From assembly GCA_016292705.1 (NCBI GenBank), contig JAEDHZ010000066.1:1-7795 (forward strand): a stretch of 7,795 nucleotides of DNA, given 5' to 3'. A program made the translations under genes and the position numbers. The notes beneath the pieces were generated by a model that saw nothing but the letters and a program-made list of their open reading frames with translations, searched no databases and was not told the origin of the DNA. Positions 1-5,598 of this stretch are shown piece by piece. Origin of the DNA: Clostridiaceae bacterium. GTDB lineage: Bacteria > Bacillota > Clostridia > Oscillospirales > Acutalibacteraceae. Position 1 is the first letter of the stretch; each line of letters starts with the position of its first letter.

Positions 1-131
1 GCCTTTTCAAGCTGACTGCGGGTGATTGAAACGCTTTTGAGCATTCCTAAAATATCTGTAAACTGGAGACAAATGAATTTAACATCGTCTTCTTCGGCAA
101 TTCGTAAAATATCCTCTTTTGTGTAACCCAT
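1..131 (-). CDS. glnA: Glutamine synthetase type I, N-terminal fragment (runs off window)
   Basis: Glutamine synthetase makes glutamine from glutamate, ammonia and ATP in the cytoplasm and is the main route of ammonia assimilation. On the minus strand an ATG at 131-129 opens a frame of 43 codons that stays open to the window edge. It begins MGYTKEDILRIAEEDDVKF and continues with a segment containing the blocks LQFTDILG and SITRSQLEKA. This matches the N-terminal beta-grasp domain of Bacillus/clostridial GSI enzymes, where the LQFTDI[LF]G block is highly conserved. A ribosome binding site (AAGGA on the minus strand, 145-141) lies 9 nt upstream of the ATG. The catalytic domain is outside the window, so integrity and regulatory subtype cannot be judged. 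The gene diverges from the transporter genes and has its own promoter at 243-215. The family call is confident even though only the start is seen. Confidence 0.9.
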   Translation of the reverse strand, partial: MGYTKEDILRIAEEDDVKFICLQFTDILGMLKSVSITRSQLEK

Positions 132-162
132 AATCAAAAGTCCTTTTTTATTATTTGCCGCG

Positions 163-197
163 CATCTAAAATCTAATATCCAACATCTAACATCTAA
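163..197. repeat. Five tandem 7-bp repeats in the glnA leader
   Basis: Reading the plus strand in steps of seven from 163, copies 1, 4 and 5 are CATCTAA, copy 2 is AATCTAA and copy 3 is TATCCAA. The array ends at 197. On the glnA transcript the unit reads TTAGATG. The array lies between the predicted glnA transcription start (about 208) and the glnA ribosome binding site (145-141), so it should be transcribed into the leader. The repeats are seen directly; their role is unknown. Confidence 0.75.
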
Positions 198-214
198 ATT
201 TACACAGCTTATTC

Positions 215-243
215 AGTTTATCATTCACGGCGGCTTTTGTCAA
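215..243 (-). promoter_or_regulatory. Probable glnA promoter (minus strand)
   Basis: Read on the minus strand, a perfect -35 hexamer TTGACA (243-238) is followed by a 17-nt spacer and a -10 hexamer TAAACT (220-215). A TG dinucleotide one base before the -10 makes it an extended -10. Predicted transcription start is near 208, giving a glnA leader of about 77 nt. No site matching the GlnR operator (TGTNA-N7-TNACA) was seen here by eye. Confidence 0.7.
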
Positions 244-319
244 CAGAAAGGCGGCGGTCGCTTTTTTTGCTTTCTTCGGCCGGCCTTTTTGCTTTTGGGA
301 GATTTTTTTACTTATCACT

Positions 320-348
320 TTGAAAATAGCGGCGGAGTAAGTTATACT
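320..348 (+). promoter_or_regulatory. Upstream candidate promoter P1 for the transporter genes
   Basis: TTGAAA (320-325) is separated by 17 nt from TATACT (343-348), a good sigma-A-type match. It faces the transporter genes and would give a leader of more than 230 nt, or drive a separate small transcript. Its spacer contains GCGGCGGA, much like the spacer of the second promoter at 438-467. No start site has been measured. Confidence 0.5.
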
Positions 349-376
349 TAAATCAGTCTTTCCCCAACATTTGTCA

Positions 377-400
377 ACAAAAACACGCCCTTGTTTTTGT
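377..400. repeat. Perfect 9-bp inverted repeat between the two promoters
   Basis: ACAAAAACA (377-385) and TGTTTTTGT (392-400) are exact reverse complements with a 6-nt centre (CGCCCT). The element lies downstream of P1 and about 38 bp upstream of the P2 -35 hexamer. It could be a regulator binding site, or a hairpin in transcripts started at P1. A terminator is less likely because the stem is AT-rich and no clean T-run follows it. Confidence 0.55.
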
Positions 401-437
401 GCATTAAGTAGATAAATTCTTTATAGCCGCTTTTTTC

Positions 438-467
438 TTGAAAACGGCGGGCGGAATATAGTATAAT
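438..467 (+). promoter_or_regulatory. Main candidate promoter P2 for the transporter genes
   Basis: TTGAAA (438-443), an 18-nt spacer and a perfect TATAAT (462-467) form a strong sigma-A-type promoter. The predicted start near 474 gives a 5' leader of about 110 nt to the first transporter ATG at 588. There is no intervening terminator, so this is the likely main start for both transporter genes. Confidence 0.7.
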
Positions 468-512
468 ATCTCATCATCATGCTCATTTATGTTTGTTGTT
501 TGCTGTCCGGGG

Positions 513-531
513 CTGTTGTCCGGGATAACAG
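513..531 (+). promoter_or_regulatory. Short hairpin or operator in the transporter leader
   Basis: CTGTTGTC (513-520) pairs with GATAACAG (524-531) across a 3-nt CGG loop: seven Watson-Crick pairs and one G-U pair. It lies about 40-60 nt downstream of the predicted P2 start. A partial direct repeat of TGTCCGGG overlaps its left side. As DNA it is a near-palindrome that could bind a sugar-responsive repressor; as RNA it is a small stem-loop. The sequence cannot tell these apart. Confidence 0.4.
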
Positions 532-574
532 ATAATAAATTTTGGTGAGCGGAATTTATACCCTACTTGAAAAC

Positions 575-580
575 GGAGGA
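575..580 (+). promoter_or_regulatory. Ribosome binding site that fixes the first transporter start
   Basis: GGAGGA at 575-580 lies 7 nt before the ATG at 588, an ideal spacing. The in-frame ATG at 582 is only 1 nt away and the in-frame TTG at 567 lies upstream of the site, so both are unlikely starts. Confidence 0.85.
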
Positions 581-587
581 AATGCAA

Positions 588-2285
588 ATGTCCGAAAAAA
601 CAAAGGGAGCTGCACCGCAGTCCCAGAAGCTTAATTACAAGCGAACCTTTCTTATCGGCCTCGGATTTATGGCATGTATGCTGCTGTGGTCGATTTATAA
701 CTCTTATGTTCCCGTAATCCTCAAGGCAAAGTTCACGGAGCTTTTTGCCGCCGAGGGCGGAATTGACGCTTTCCACCAGAGAGTTCCCGCTCTTGCGTGG
801 CTTTCCGTTCCCCTCATCGTTAACGCCATTATGACCATTGACAATGTTTTCGGCGTAATCTTCCAGCCGTTCTTCGGCAAAAAGAGCGACGGCACCAAGT
901 CAAAGTTTGGCAAAAGAATGCCCTATATCATTATCGGACTTCCGATTTGCGCCGTTTTCTTCTGCTTCATTCCGGTTGTTGCTTTTTCCGTTAAGGCCAT
1001 TGCGCTGAGCATTGCCCTCATGATGGCTGTTGTCATCTGCTTCAACTTCATTATGTCCGTATGGCGCTCACCCGTTGTTTCCCTTATGCCGGACTTCACC
1101 CCCTCAAATCTCCAGAGTGACGCAAACGCTGTTATCAACATCATGGGCGGCGTGGGTCAGATTCTCGGCTTTGTTATCGGAACAATTGTTTCAACCGTTG
1201 CCGGTCTTGTCGGCCTCAACGGAATGGCTGAAATGCTCAAGGCAAAGACCAACACCCTCGGCCAGATTCTTGCAACCAATCCGGACGGCAGCGTAATTGT
1301 TGACGCTGTTGACAAGCTCGGAAATGTTACCGGTCTTTATGAATGTCCGGCAGAGCTTGCGGAAAAATTCAAGGTGTTCTTTGAGGGAAAGCACGACACC
1401 TTTGTTGTTGACGGCGTTACCCTTGCGCAAAAGCGTGTTCTCACCGTTGACGGTGTTGTTCAGTATGTTAACTACACCCCGATTTTTGTTGTTGCGGCAA
1501 TCATTGCAGTACTGAGCCTTGTTGCTCTTGTTGCTTTCTATAAGAAGAACAAGAAGTATGACCTTTCCGCCGCCGTTGAACTTGAAACTGCCCCCGGCGA
1601 AAAGCCGAAAAAGATTAAAATCCGTGACCTTCCGATTTCCAAGGCTGAAAGAAAGAGCCTGCTCCTCATGCTTGCTGCTCTCTTCTTCATTTGCAACGCA
1701 ACGGAAGCAATCATCCCGAACTTCACAAACTTTGCAGAGGAAACCCTCGCTGTCAAGCCCATCTACTCAACGCTTATGATGGCAGTCTTTGCCGTTTCAC
1801 TCGCTGCTTTCGGAATTCCCGCCGGAACGCTCGGAAGAAAAATCGGAAGAAAGAAAACAATTGTCATCGGTCTCATCGGCTGCATTGTCTTCTTCGGAAT
1901 CTATCTTGCCGTTTCCCAGATTTTCGGCAACCGCAGCACGGTGACATGGGTTGCATTCTGGATTGCCCTTGTTGTCGGCGGCGCCTGCGTCGGAATGATA
2001 AACATCAACACTCTTCCGCTCGTTCTTGCAATCGGAGGCAGAGAGTTTGTCGGAACATTCACCGGATATTATTACACGGCAACTTTCTCGGCTGCTGTTT
2101 CCGGACCGATTCTCTGCGGTCTTCTTATCGGACTTTTTGATAACGACTACAACTTCATGTTCCTGTTCTGTGCCCTTGCTTTCGTTGTCGGCCTTGCAAT
2201 TATCACCCGTGTTAAGCACGGTGAGGTTTCAAAGGATGAGGATACCTCATGGCTTGACGAAGCGGTTCAGAACGCAGATGATTGA
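588..2285 (+). CDS. SLC45/GPH-like MFS sugar:cation symporter, paralogue 1
   Basis: This is a 565-residue inner-membrane secondary transporter, most likely a sugar- or oligosaccharide:proton symporter. About twelve hydrophobic helices are visible, the first near residues 21-43 and the last near 521-541. MFS motif A occurs after helix 2 (GKKSDGTKSKFGKR, 97-110) and a second copy after helix 8 (GTLGRKIGRKK, 413-423). The block WRSPVVSLMPDFTP (159-172) followed by NAVIN (180-184) is characteristic of SLC45/plant sucrose-transporter-like proteins. Unusually, about 85 hydrophilic residues (211-295) separate helices 5 and 6, where its neighbour has about ten; this loop should face outside. The central loop (319-355) is charged and the C-terminus acidic (ends NADD). 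It ends with in-frame TGA TAA. It is a clear paralogue of the next gene, 100 bp downstream. Substrate is not readable from sequence; sucrose, maltose-type or other glycosides are all possible. Confidence 0.85.
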   Translation: MSEKTKGAAPQSQKLNYKRTFLIGLGFMACMLLWSIYNSYVPVILKAKFTELFAAEGGIDAFHQRVPALAWLSVPLIVNAIMTIDNVFGVIFQPFFGKKSDGTKSKFGKRMPYIIIGLPICAVFFCFIPVVAFSVKAIALSIALMMAVVICFNFIMSVWRSPVVSLMPDFTPSNLQSDANAVINIMGGVGQILGFVIGTIVSTVAGLVGLNGMAEMLKAKTNTLGQILATNPDGSVIVDAVDKLGNVTGLYECPAELAEKFKVFFEGKHDTFVVDGVTLAQKRVLTVDGVVQYVNYTPIFVVAAIIAVLSLVALVAFYKKNKKYDLSAAVELETAPGEKPKKIKIRDLPISKAERKSLLLMLAALFFICNATEAIIPNFTNFAEETLAVKPIYSTLMMAVFAVSLAAFGIPAGTLGRKIGRKKTIVIGLIGCIVFFGIYLAVSQIFGNRSTVTWVAFWIALVVGGACVGMININTLPLVLAIGGREFVGTFTGYYYTATFSAAVSGPILCGLLIGLFDNDYNFMFLFCALAFVVGLAIITRVKHGEVSKDEDTSWLDEAVQNADD

Positions 2286-2321
2286 TAAATTATCTTTGAG
2301 TAAACTCTGATTGAACAATAT

Positions 2322-2349
2322 CGCACGGCTGCAGGAACGCTGCCGTGCG
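2322..2349 (+). terminator. Intercistronic hairpin between the two transporters (weak or leaky terminator)
   Basis: CGCACGGC (2322-2329) and GCCGTGCG (2342-2349) are perfect complements. After one T-T mismatch two more G-C pairs form (2331-2332 with 2339-2340), leaving a 6-base loop. The 3' side continues GTTTGCTCTAAAAA, which is a poor U-tract. The hairpin is therefore more likely a partial terminator or an mRNA-stabilising element that sets the ratio of the two transporters than a full stop. No convincing promoter was seen between it and the second transporter. Confidence 0.5.
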
Positions 2350-2372
2350 GTTTGCTCTAAAAAAAACTTAAC

Positions 2373-2378
2373 GAGGAG
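2373..2378 (+). promoter_or_regulatory. Ribosome binding site that fixes the second transporter start
   Basis: GAGGAG at 2373-2378 lies 7 nt before the ATG at 2386. The reading frame is open back to a TTG at 2311, but those 25 upstream codons run through the intercistronic hairpin, have no ribosome site and look unlike the family N-terminus. The ATG gives MAKNTKAPSAPKKQKLNYK, which aligns with the paralogue's QSQKLNYK. Confidence 0.85.
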
Positions 2379-2385
2379 AAAAAAC

Positions 2386-4245
2386 ATGGCAAAAAACACA
2401 AAGGCGCCCTCTGCGCCGAAAAAGCAAAAGCTCAATTACAAGTTGACGATTCTGACCGGCTTCGGCTTCATGGCTTCGTCAATCGCATGGGCAATCTATG
2501 ACCCCTATGTTACCAAAATTCTCAACCGTCTTCTTTCCTCGTCCGATTTCGTGACAAATCTGAGCGCAAAGCTCAACGAGGCTCTCCCGTGGCTTACAAA
2601 TCTTGCGAGAGCGCAGGGCAAGGATGTCGGTTTTGGTTCAAGCATCACGCTTGTTCCGCTTTTCATCGGTATCATCATGACATTTGACAACATTTTCGGT
2701 GTTATTTTCCAGCCCACATTCGGAAAGCTTTCCGACCGCTGCCATTCAAAGCTCGGAAAACGCCGTCCGTTCATTGTTACGGGTGCGCCGATTTCTGCTG
2801 TTTTGTTTGCTCTCATTCCAATTGTTGCGCTCAGAACGAACAGTGTTGCCGCAACAATGGTTGTAATCATCCTTTTTGTTTTTGTAATGTCGCTGTGGCG
2901 TGCTCCCGTTGTTGCGCTCATGCCTGACCTTACACCGCCGGAGCTGCGCTCCGAGGGCAATGCCGTCATCAACCTCACCGGTTCCGTCGGCAGCCTTGTC
3001 GGTATGGTTGCAGGAACGATTGCAAGCCTTATTTATGTTGCGTTGTTCGGTCAGTACACAGACGAAGCGCAGACTTTCCCGATTGTTTTCATCATCGGCT
3101 CGGTAGTTATGGTTCTCGGCTCGCTTGTTCTTCTGTTCTTTGTCAAGGAAGAGGACACAAGCATCAAAATCAAGGCTGACAAGAACCAGATGCTTGACGC
3201 AAAGGCAAAAAAAGCAGCCGAAAAAGCAGCAAAGAAAGCTGAAAAAGAGGAACGCAAAAAGCATAAGCTCACAAAAGCGGAACGCAAGAGCCTTGTTTTC
3301 ATGCTCATCTCGTTGTTCTTCCTTTTCTGTGCATCAAACGCAATTTCAACCTTCTTCTCGCTCTTTGCCGCAGAAATTCTTCACCTCAAAACGGCAAAGG
3401 CAACAATACTCATGGCAGTTTTCGGCATTTGTGCCGGAGCAGCGGCAATCCCGGCCGGAAAGCTCGGAACAAAATGGGGCAGAAAAAAGACAATCATGGC
3501 AGGTCTTTGCACATTTCTTGCGGTCTTTATTGTTTTCTTCGGTGTGTTCACCGTGATGCTTGCCTCAGACGGACTTTCAAGCGGAAAGTATGTTGCAGCA
3601 AACAAGGTTTATGCAAACATTGAGTCTGCAATGAACGACATCAACACCGCAAATAAAAAGGCCGCCGAAAAGGAAGAAGGTCTCACCTACACAATACTTG
3701 ACCTTAACGGCTATGTTGAATACCTCAGAGCTCCGGGCGAGGACAGCCCCTATGCAGCGGTTGACGCTCTTCTCAAAGAAAGCTCAAACGGAGGCTACAG
3801 CCACGAGTCTCTCATTGCAACAAGCCGTGAAATTCTCGGAAAAGATGTTGCCGCCGGCGATTACGCAACCGCAATGGAAAACATTATGGGAGCGGTTGAC
3901 GGTGTTGTCAGAATCCTCGGTGTGCTGATTTTCCCGGTGCTCGTCCTCGGCGGTGCGGCGAATATGTTCATCACCGTCAACACTCTTCCGCTTGTTCTTG
4001 AAATCGGCGGACTTGAAAAGGTCGGAACTTTCACCGGATATTACTACACCGCAACTTTCTCCGCACAGATTGCCTCACCGATTGTATACGGTTTTGTTGC
4101 AATGGTCAGCGGAACATATATGTCGCTGTTCTACTACTGTCCGATTGCTTTCCTGCTTTGTATGCTCTGCATTCTCTTTGTTAAGCACGGAGAAGCGATT
4201 CCTCAGGAGATTGTTGACAAAATTGAGGAAGAAAACGCCGACTGA
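2386..4245 (+). CDS. SLC45/GPH-like MFS sugar:cation symporter, paralogue 2
   Basis: This 619-residue membrane transporter is paralogous to the upstream gene and presumably also moves a sugar with a cation. Shared blocks include KLNYK near the N-terminus, the helix 2 block FDNIFGVIFQP, motif A GKLSDRCHSKLGKRRPF (113-129), WRAPVVALMPDLTP (171-184), GNAVIN (191-196), a second motif A (GKLGTKWGRKK, 358-368) and the helix 10-11 block NTLPLVLEIGG with GTFTGYYYTATFSA (547-560). The SKLGKRRPF segment is close to the R-R-P-F signature of SLC45/SUT proteins. Two parts are odd. The cytoplasmic loop between helices 6 and 7 is a Lys/Ala/Glu-rich predicted helix (about 272-300). About 110 hydrophilic residues (393-505) are inserted between helices 9 and 10, predicted to face outside, where the paralogue has only about six. 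It probably shares a transcript with the first transporter. It ends with TGA TAA. Substrate unknown. Confidence 0.85.
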   Translation: MAKNTKAPSAPKKQKLNYKLTILTGFGFMASSIAWAIYDPYVTKILNRLLSSSDFVTNLSAKLNEALPWLTNLARAQGKDVGFGSSITLVPLFIGIIMTFDNIFGVIFQPTFGKLSDRCHSKLGKRRPFIVTGAPISAVLFALIPIVALRTNSVAATMVVIILFVFVMSLWRAPVVALMPDLTPPELRSEGNAVINLTGSVGSLVGMVAGTIASLIYVALFGQYTDEAQTFPIVFIIGSVVMVLGSLVLLFFVKEEDTSIKIKADKNQMLDAKAKKAAEKAAKKAEKEERKKHKLTKAERKSLVFMLISLFFLFCASNAISTFFSLFAAEILHLKTAKATILMAVFGICAGAAAIPAGKLGTKWGRKKTIMAGLCTFLAVFIVFFGVFTVMLASDGLSSGKYVAANKVYANIESAMNDINTANKKAAEKEEGLTYTILDLNGYVEYLRAPGEDSPYAAVDALLKESSNGGYSHESLIATSREILGKDVAAGDYATAMENIMGAVDGVVRILGVLIFPVLVLGGAANMFITVNTLPLVLEIGGLEKVGTFTGYYYTATFSAQIASPIVYGFVAMVSGTYMSLFYYCPIAFLLCMLCILFVKHGEAIPQEIVDKIEEENAD

Positions 4246-4352
4246 TAACTGCCGTACAGCAACGATATCAGATCGAAAAAAAGCTTTGGTGTTCGGATGA
4301 AAGTAATCAAACAAAATATCGGTTTTGTTGAATCATTCTCTCCCGATTTACC
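4246..4352. other. Gap after the second transporter, no clear terminator
   Basis: No GC-rich hairpin with a U-tract was found between the second transporter and the dehydrogenase promoter. The only inverted repeat is AACAAAA (4310-4316) with TTTTGTT (4323-4329) around a 6-nt loop. It is AT-only apart from one C-G pair and has no following T-run. Read-through from the transporters into the dehydrogenase therefore remains possible. Confidence 0.4.
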
Positions 4353-4381
4353 TTGATTATTCTGCACATGTATGATATAAT
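4353..4381 (+). promoter_or_regulatory. Dehydrogenase promoter with extended -10
   Basis: TTGATT (4353-4358), a 17-nt spacer and a perfect TATAAT (4376-4381) preceded by TGA form a strong sigma-A-type, extended -10 promoter. The predicted start near 4388 leaves a leader of roughly 28 nt, containing the AGGGAG ribosome site (4401-4406) about 9 nt before the ATG at 4416. Confidence 0.75.
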
Positions 4382-4415
4382 ATTAACAAATTATTAACAC
4401 AGGGAGAAGAAAAAT

Positions 4416-5189
4416 ATGAATTATTCGCTTGGTCTTAACGGAAAGAATGTACTTATTACCGGCGCCACCGGCGGAATAGGACTTGAGTGTGTAAAGGGCT
4501 TTCTTGAAAACGGCGCATCGGTTTTCCTTTGCGATATCAATGAAGCTGCTCTTGCTGATTCCGTCAAAGCACTTTCAGAAGCCTATCCTGCGGCAAAGGT
4601 TGCCTGTTCAGTCTGCGATGTTACAAAGGACGAGGACATTGAAAGCGCACTTGAAGCGGTGGAAAAGGCTTTCGGCTCAATTGATATTCTTATCAACAAC
4701 GCCGGAATTTCCCACGATATTTACAGTATGCTTGAAAACCGTTCGGACTGGGGCAGAGTGATTGATATCAACCTGACCGCTCAGTTCTTCTTCAGCCAGA
4801 AGGTTTTCAACCGCTTTTGGTATAAGAAAAAGGGCGGAAAGATTGTTTTCATGTCATCGCTCAGCGCCTTCCTCGGCGTTCCGACAGCGGCGGCGTACAG
4901 CGCAACCAAAGGAGGAATTCTTCAGCTGACCAAGTCGCTTGCCGGCGAATGGGCACGCTTCGGAGTTCAGGTCAACTGCGTTTGCCCCGGATTCATTGAA
5001 ACTCCGCTCATTGACGCTCAGCTCAAGGACGAACGCTGGATGAAATATATGACCGCAAGGGTTGCGCAGAAGAGGCTCGGAAAACCGGAGGATGTTGTCG
5101 GCTCAGTTCTTTTCCTTTCCTCTCAGCTTTCAGATTATATTACCGGAACCTCAATTGTTGTTGACGGCGGTTTTTCTGCCTGCGGCTGA
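4416..5189 (+). CDS. Classical short-chain dehydrogenase/reductase (SDR)
   Basis: This is a soluble 257-residue NAD(P)-dependent oxidoreductase of the classical SDR family, usual length about 250. The order of motifs is complete. The cofactor-binding Rossmann motif is TGATGGIG (15-22), with an acidic residue at the end of strand beta-2 (Asp40), which usually favours NAD(H). CDV lies at 67-69 and NNAG at 94-97. The catalytic tetrad is Asn119, Ser148, Tyr161 and Lys165 (YSATK). PG at 191-192 and the C-terminal VVDGG (248-252) are also typical. The overall look (SLGLNGKNVLITGATGG start, VVDGGFSACG end) resembles gluconate 5-dehydrogenase/2-deoxygluconate dehydrogenase-type and FabG-like enzymes. 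A sugar acid, polyol or ketose substrate is plausible next to sugar transporters, but the substrate is not determined by sequence. It has its own promoter and terminator, so it is probably monocistronic. Confidence 0.88.
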   Translation: MNYSLGLNGKNVLITGATGGIGLECVKGFLENGASVFLCDINEAALADSVKALSEAYPAAKVACSVCDVTKDEDIESALEAVEKAFGSIDILINNAGISHDIYSMLENRSDWGRVIDINLTAQFFFSQKVFNRFWYKKKGGKIVFMSSLSAFLGVPTAAAYSATKGGILQLTKSLAGEWARFGVQVNCVCPGFIETPLIDAQLKDERWMKYMTARVAQKRLGKPEDVVGSVLFLSSQLSDYITGTSIVVDGGFSACG

Positions 5190-5211
5190 CAGATACTTTC
5201 AACAGAATTCA

Positions 5212-5251
5212 AACCGGGTGGTCTTTTTCGGGCCGCCCGGTTCTTGTTGTT
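5212..5251 (+). terminator. Intrinsic terminator after the dehydrogenase
   Basis: AACCGGGTGG (5212-5221) pairs with CCGCCCGGTT (5233-5242), ten pairs including one G-U, around an 11-nt loop. A T-rich tract, TTCTTGTTGTT, runs to 5251. It starts 22 bp after the dehydrogenase stop codon. Confidence 0.8.
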
Positions 5252-5332
5252 CCCCGGTATGAAAGAATACTTGCCGAATCCTGTGGCTTTAGGATAAAAA
5301 AGCAAAAATTTGTTTTCATTTTTGACAGGCAA

Positions 5333-5362
5333 TTATGCACAGTGAACAAAAATTTATGCACA
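5333..5362. repeat. Pair of TTATGCACA direct repeats upstream of the EF-G-like gene
   Basis: Two exact copies of TTATGCACA lie at 5333-5341 and 5354-5362, in the same orientation and 21 bp apart (two helical turns). Each matches the relaxed DnaA-box consensus TTATNCACA. They lie about 20-50 bp upstream of the -35 hexamer at 5382, where an activator or DnaA-type regulator could bind. The repeat is certain; protein identity is inference. Confidence 0.55.
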
Positions 5363-5381
5363 AAATTAGTTATAAATAAGT

Positions 5382-5410
5382 TTGAACTTTTGGGCACTAT
5401 ATGATAAAAT
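5382..5410 (+). promoter_or_regulatory. Promoter of the EF-G-like gene
   Basis: TTGAAC (5382-5387), a 17-nt spacer and TAAAAT (5405-5410) preceded by TGA (5402-5404) make a good extended -10 sigma-A-type promoter. The predicted start near 5417 gives an unusually long leader of about 180 nt. Confidence 0.65.
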
Positions 5411-5416
5411 ATTTCT

Positions 5417-5598
5417 GTTAACTTCAAGTATTTGATATTTGAGTGATTAGCAGGATAGCCGCTGATTACAGGCAATGAACAAAATGTCTGCTTTAAAAGC
5501 GGTTACATAAAGGCGGAAAATTCTCTCTCCGCCGTGAAAACGGATCGTGTTCCGGGTGCTGTCGTTTCCCCGGATTTTCGGTTCAAGGAGGTTATTGT
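5417..5598 (+). promoter_or_regulatory. Long structured 5' leader of the EF-G-like gene
   Basis: Two stems are visible. GGCGGA (5512-5517) pairs with TCCGCC (5528-5533). TCCGGG (5551-5556) pairs with CCCGGA (5569-5574), and this second stem can be extended by GAAAA (5536-5540) with TTTTC (5575-5579) across a one-sided internal loop. It ends just before a strong ribosome site, AAGGAGG (5585-5591), 7 nt before the ATG. I do not recognise a known riboswitch class. The left part (5417-5474) shows nothing clear. Leader-level control of this gene is inference. Confidence 0.4.

Noticed and set aside
279..286. GGCCGGCC palindrome in the divergent intergenic region
   Set aside because: An 8-bp self-complementary site with no loop cannot form a hairpin by itself; likely chance in a GC-rich patch.
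479..535. Short plus-strand frame of 18 codons in the transporter leader, starting at ATG 479
   Set aside because: No ribosome binding site precedes it, the ATG lies almost at the predicted transcript start, and the encoded peptide has no recognisable feature.
1691..2140. 149-codon plus-strand frame overlapping the first transporter in another frame
   Set aside because: Arg/Cys/His-rich composition typical of an out-of-frame reading; no ribosome site or domain.
1797..2219. 140-codon minus-strand open frame inside the first transporter
   Set aside because: It is antisense to a strongly supported membrane-protein gene, low-complexity in composition and lacks a start context. It is a shadow of the coding strand.
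2746..3264. 172-codon minus-strand open frame inside the second transporter
   Set aside because: Cys/Phe- and Arg/Asn-rich translation without family motifs, fully overlapping a clear gene. It is a codon-usage shadow.
4310..4329. AT-rich inverted repeat after the second transporter considered as a terminator
   Set aside because: The 7-bp stem has one C-G pair only and no T-tract follows, so termination is unlikely.
5322..5327. Perfect TTGACA considered as a -35 element for the EF-G-like gene
   Set aside because: No acceptable -10 hexamer lies 16-18 nt downstream. The region is occupied by the TTATGCACA repeats, and the promoter at 5382-5410 is better.
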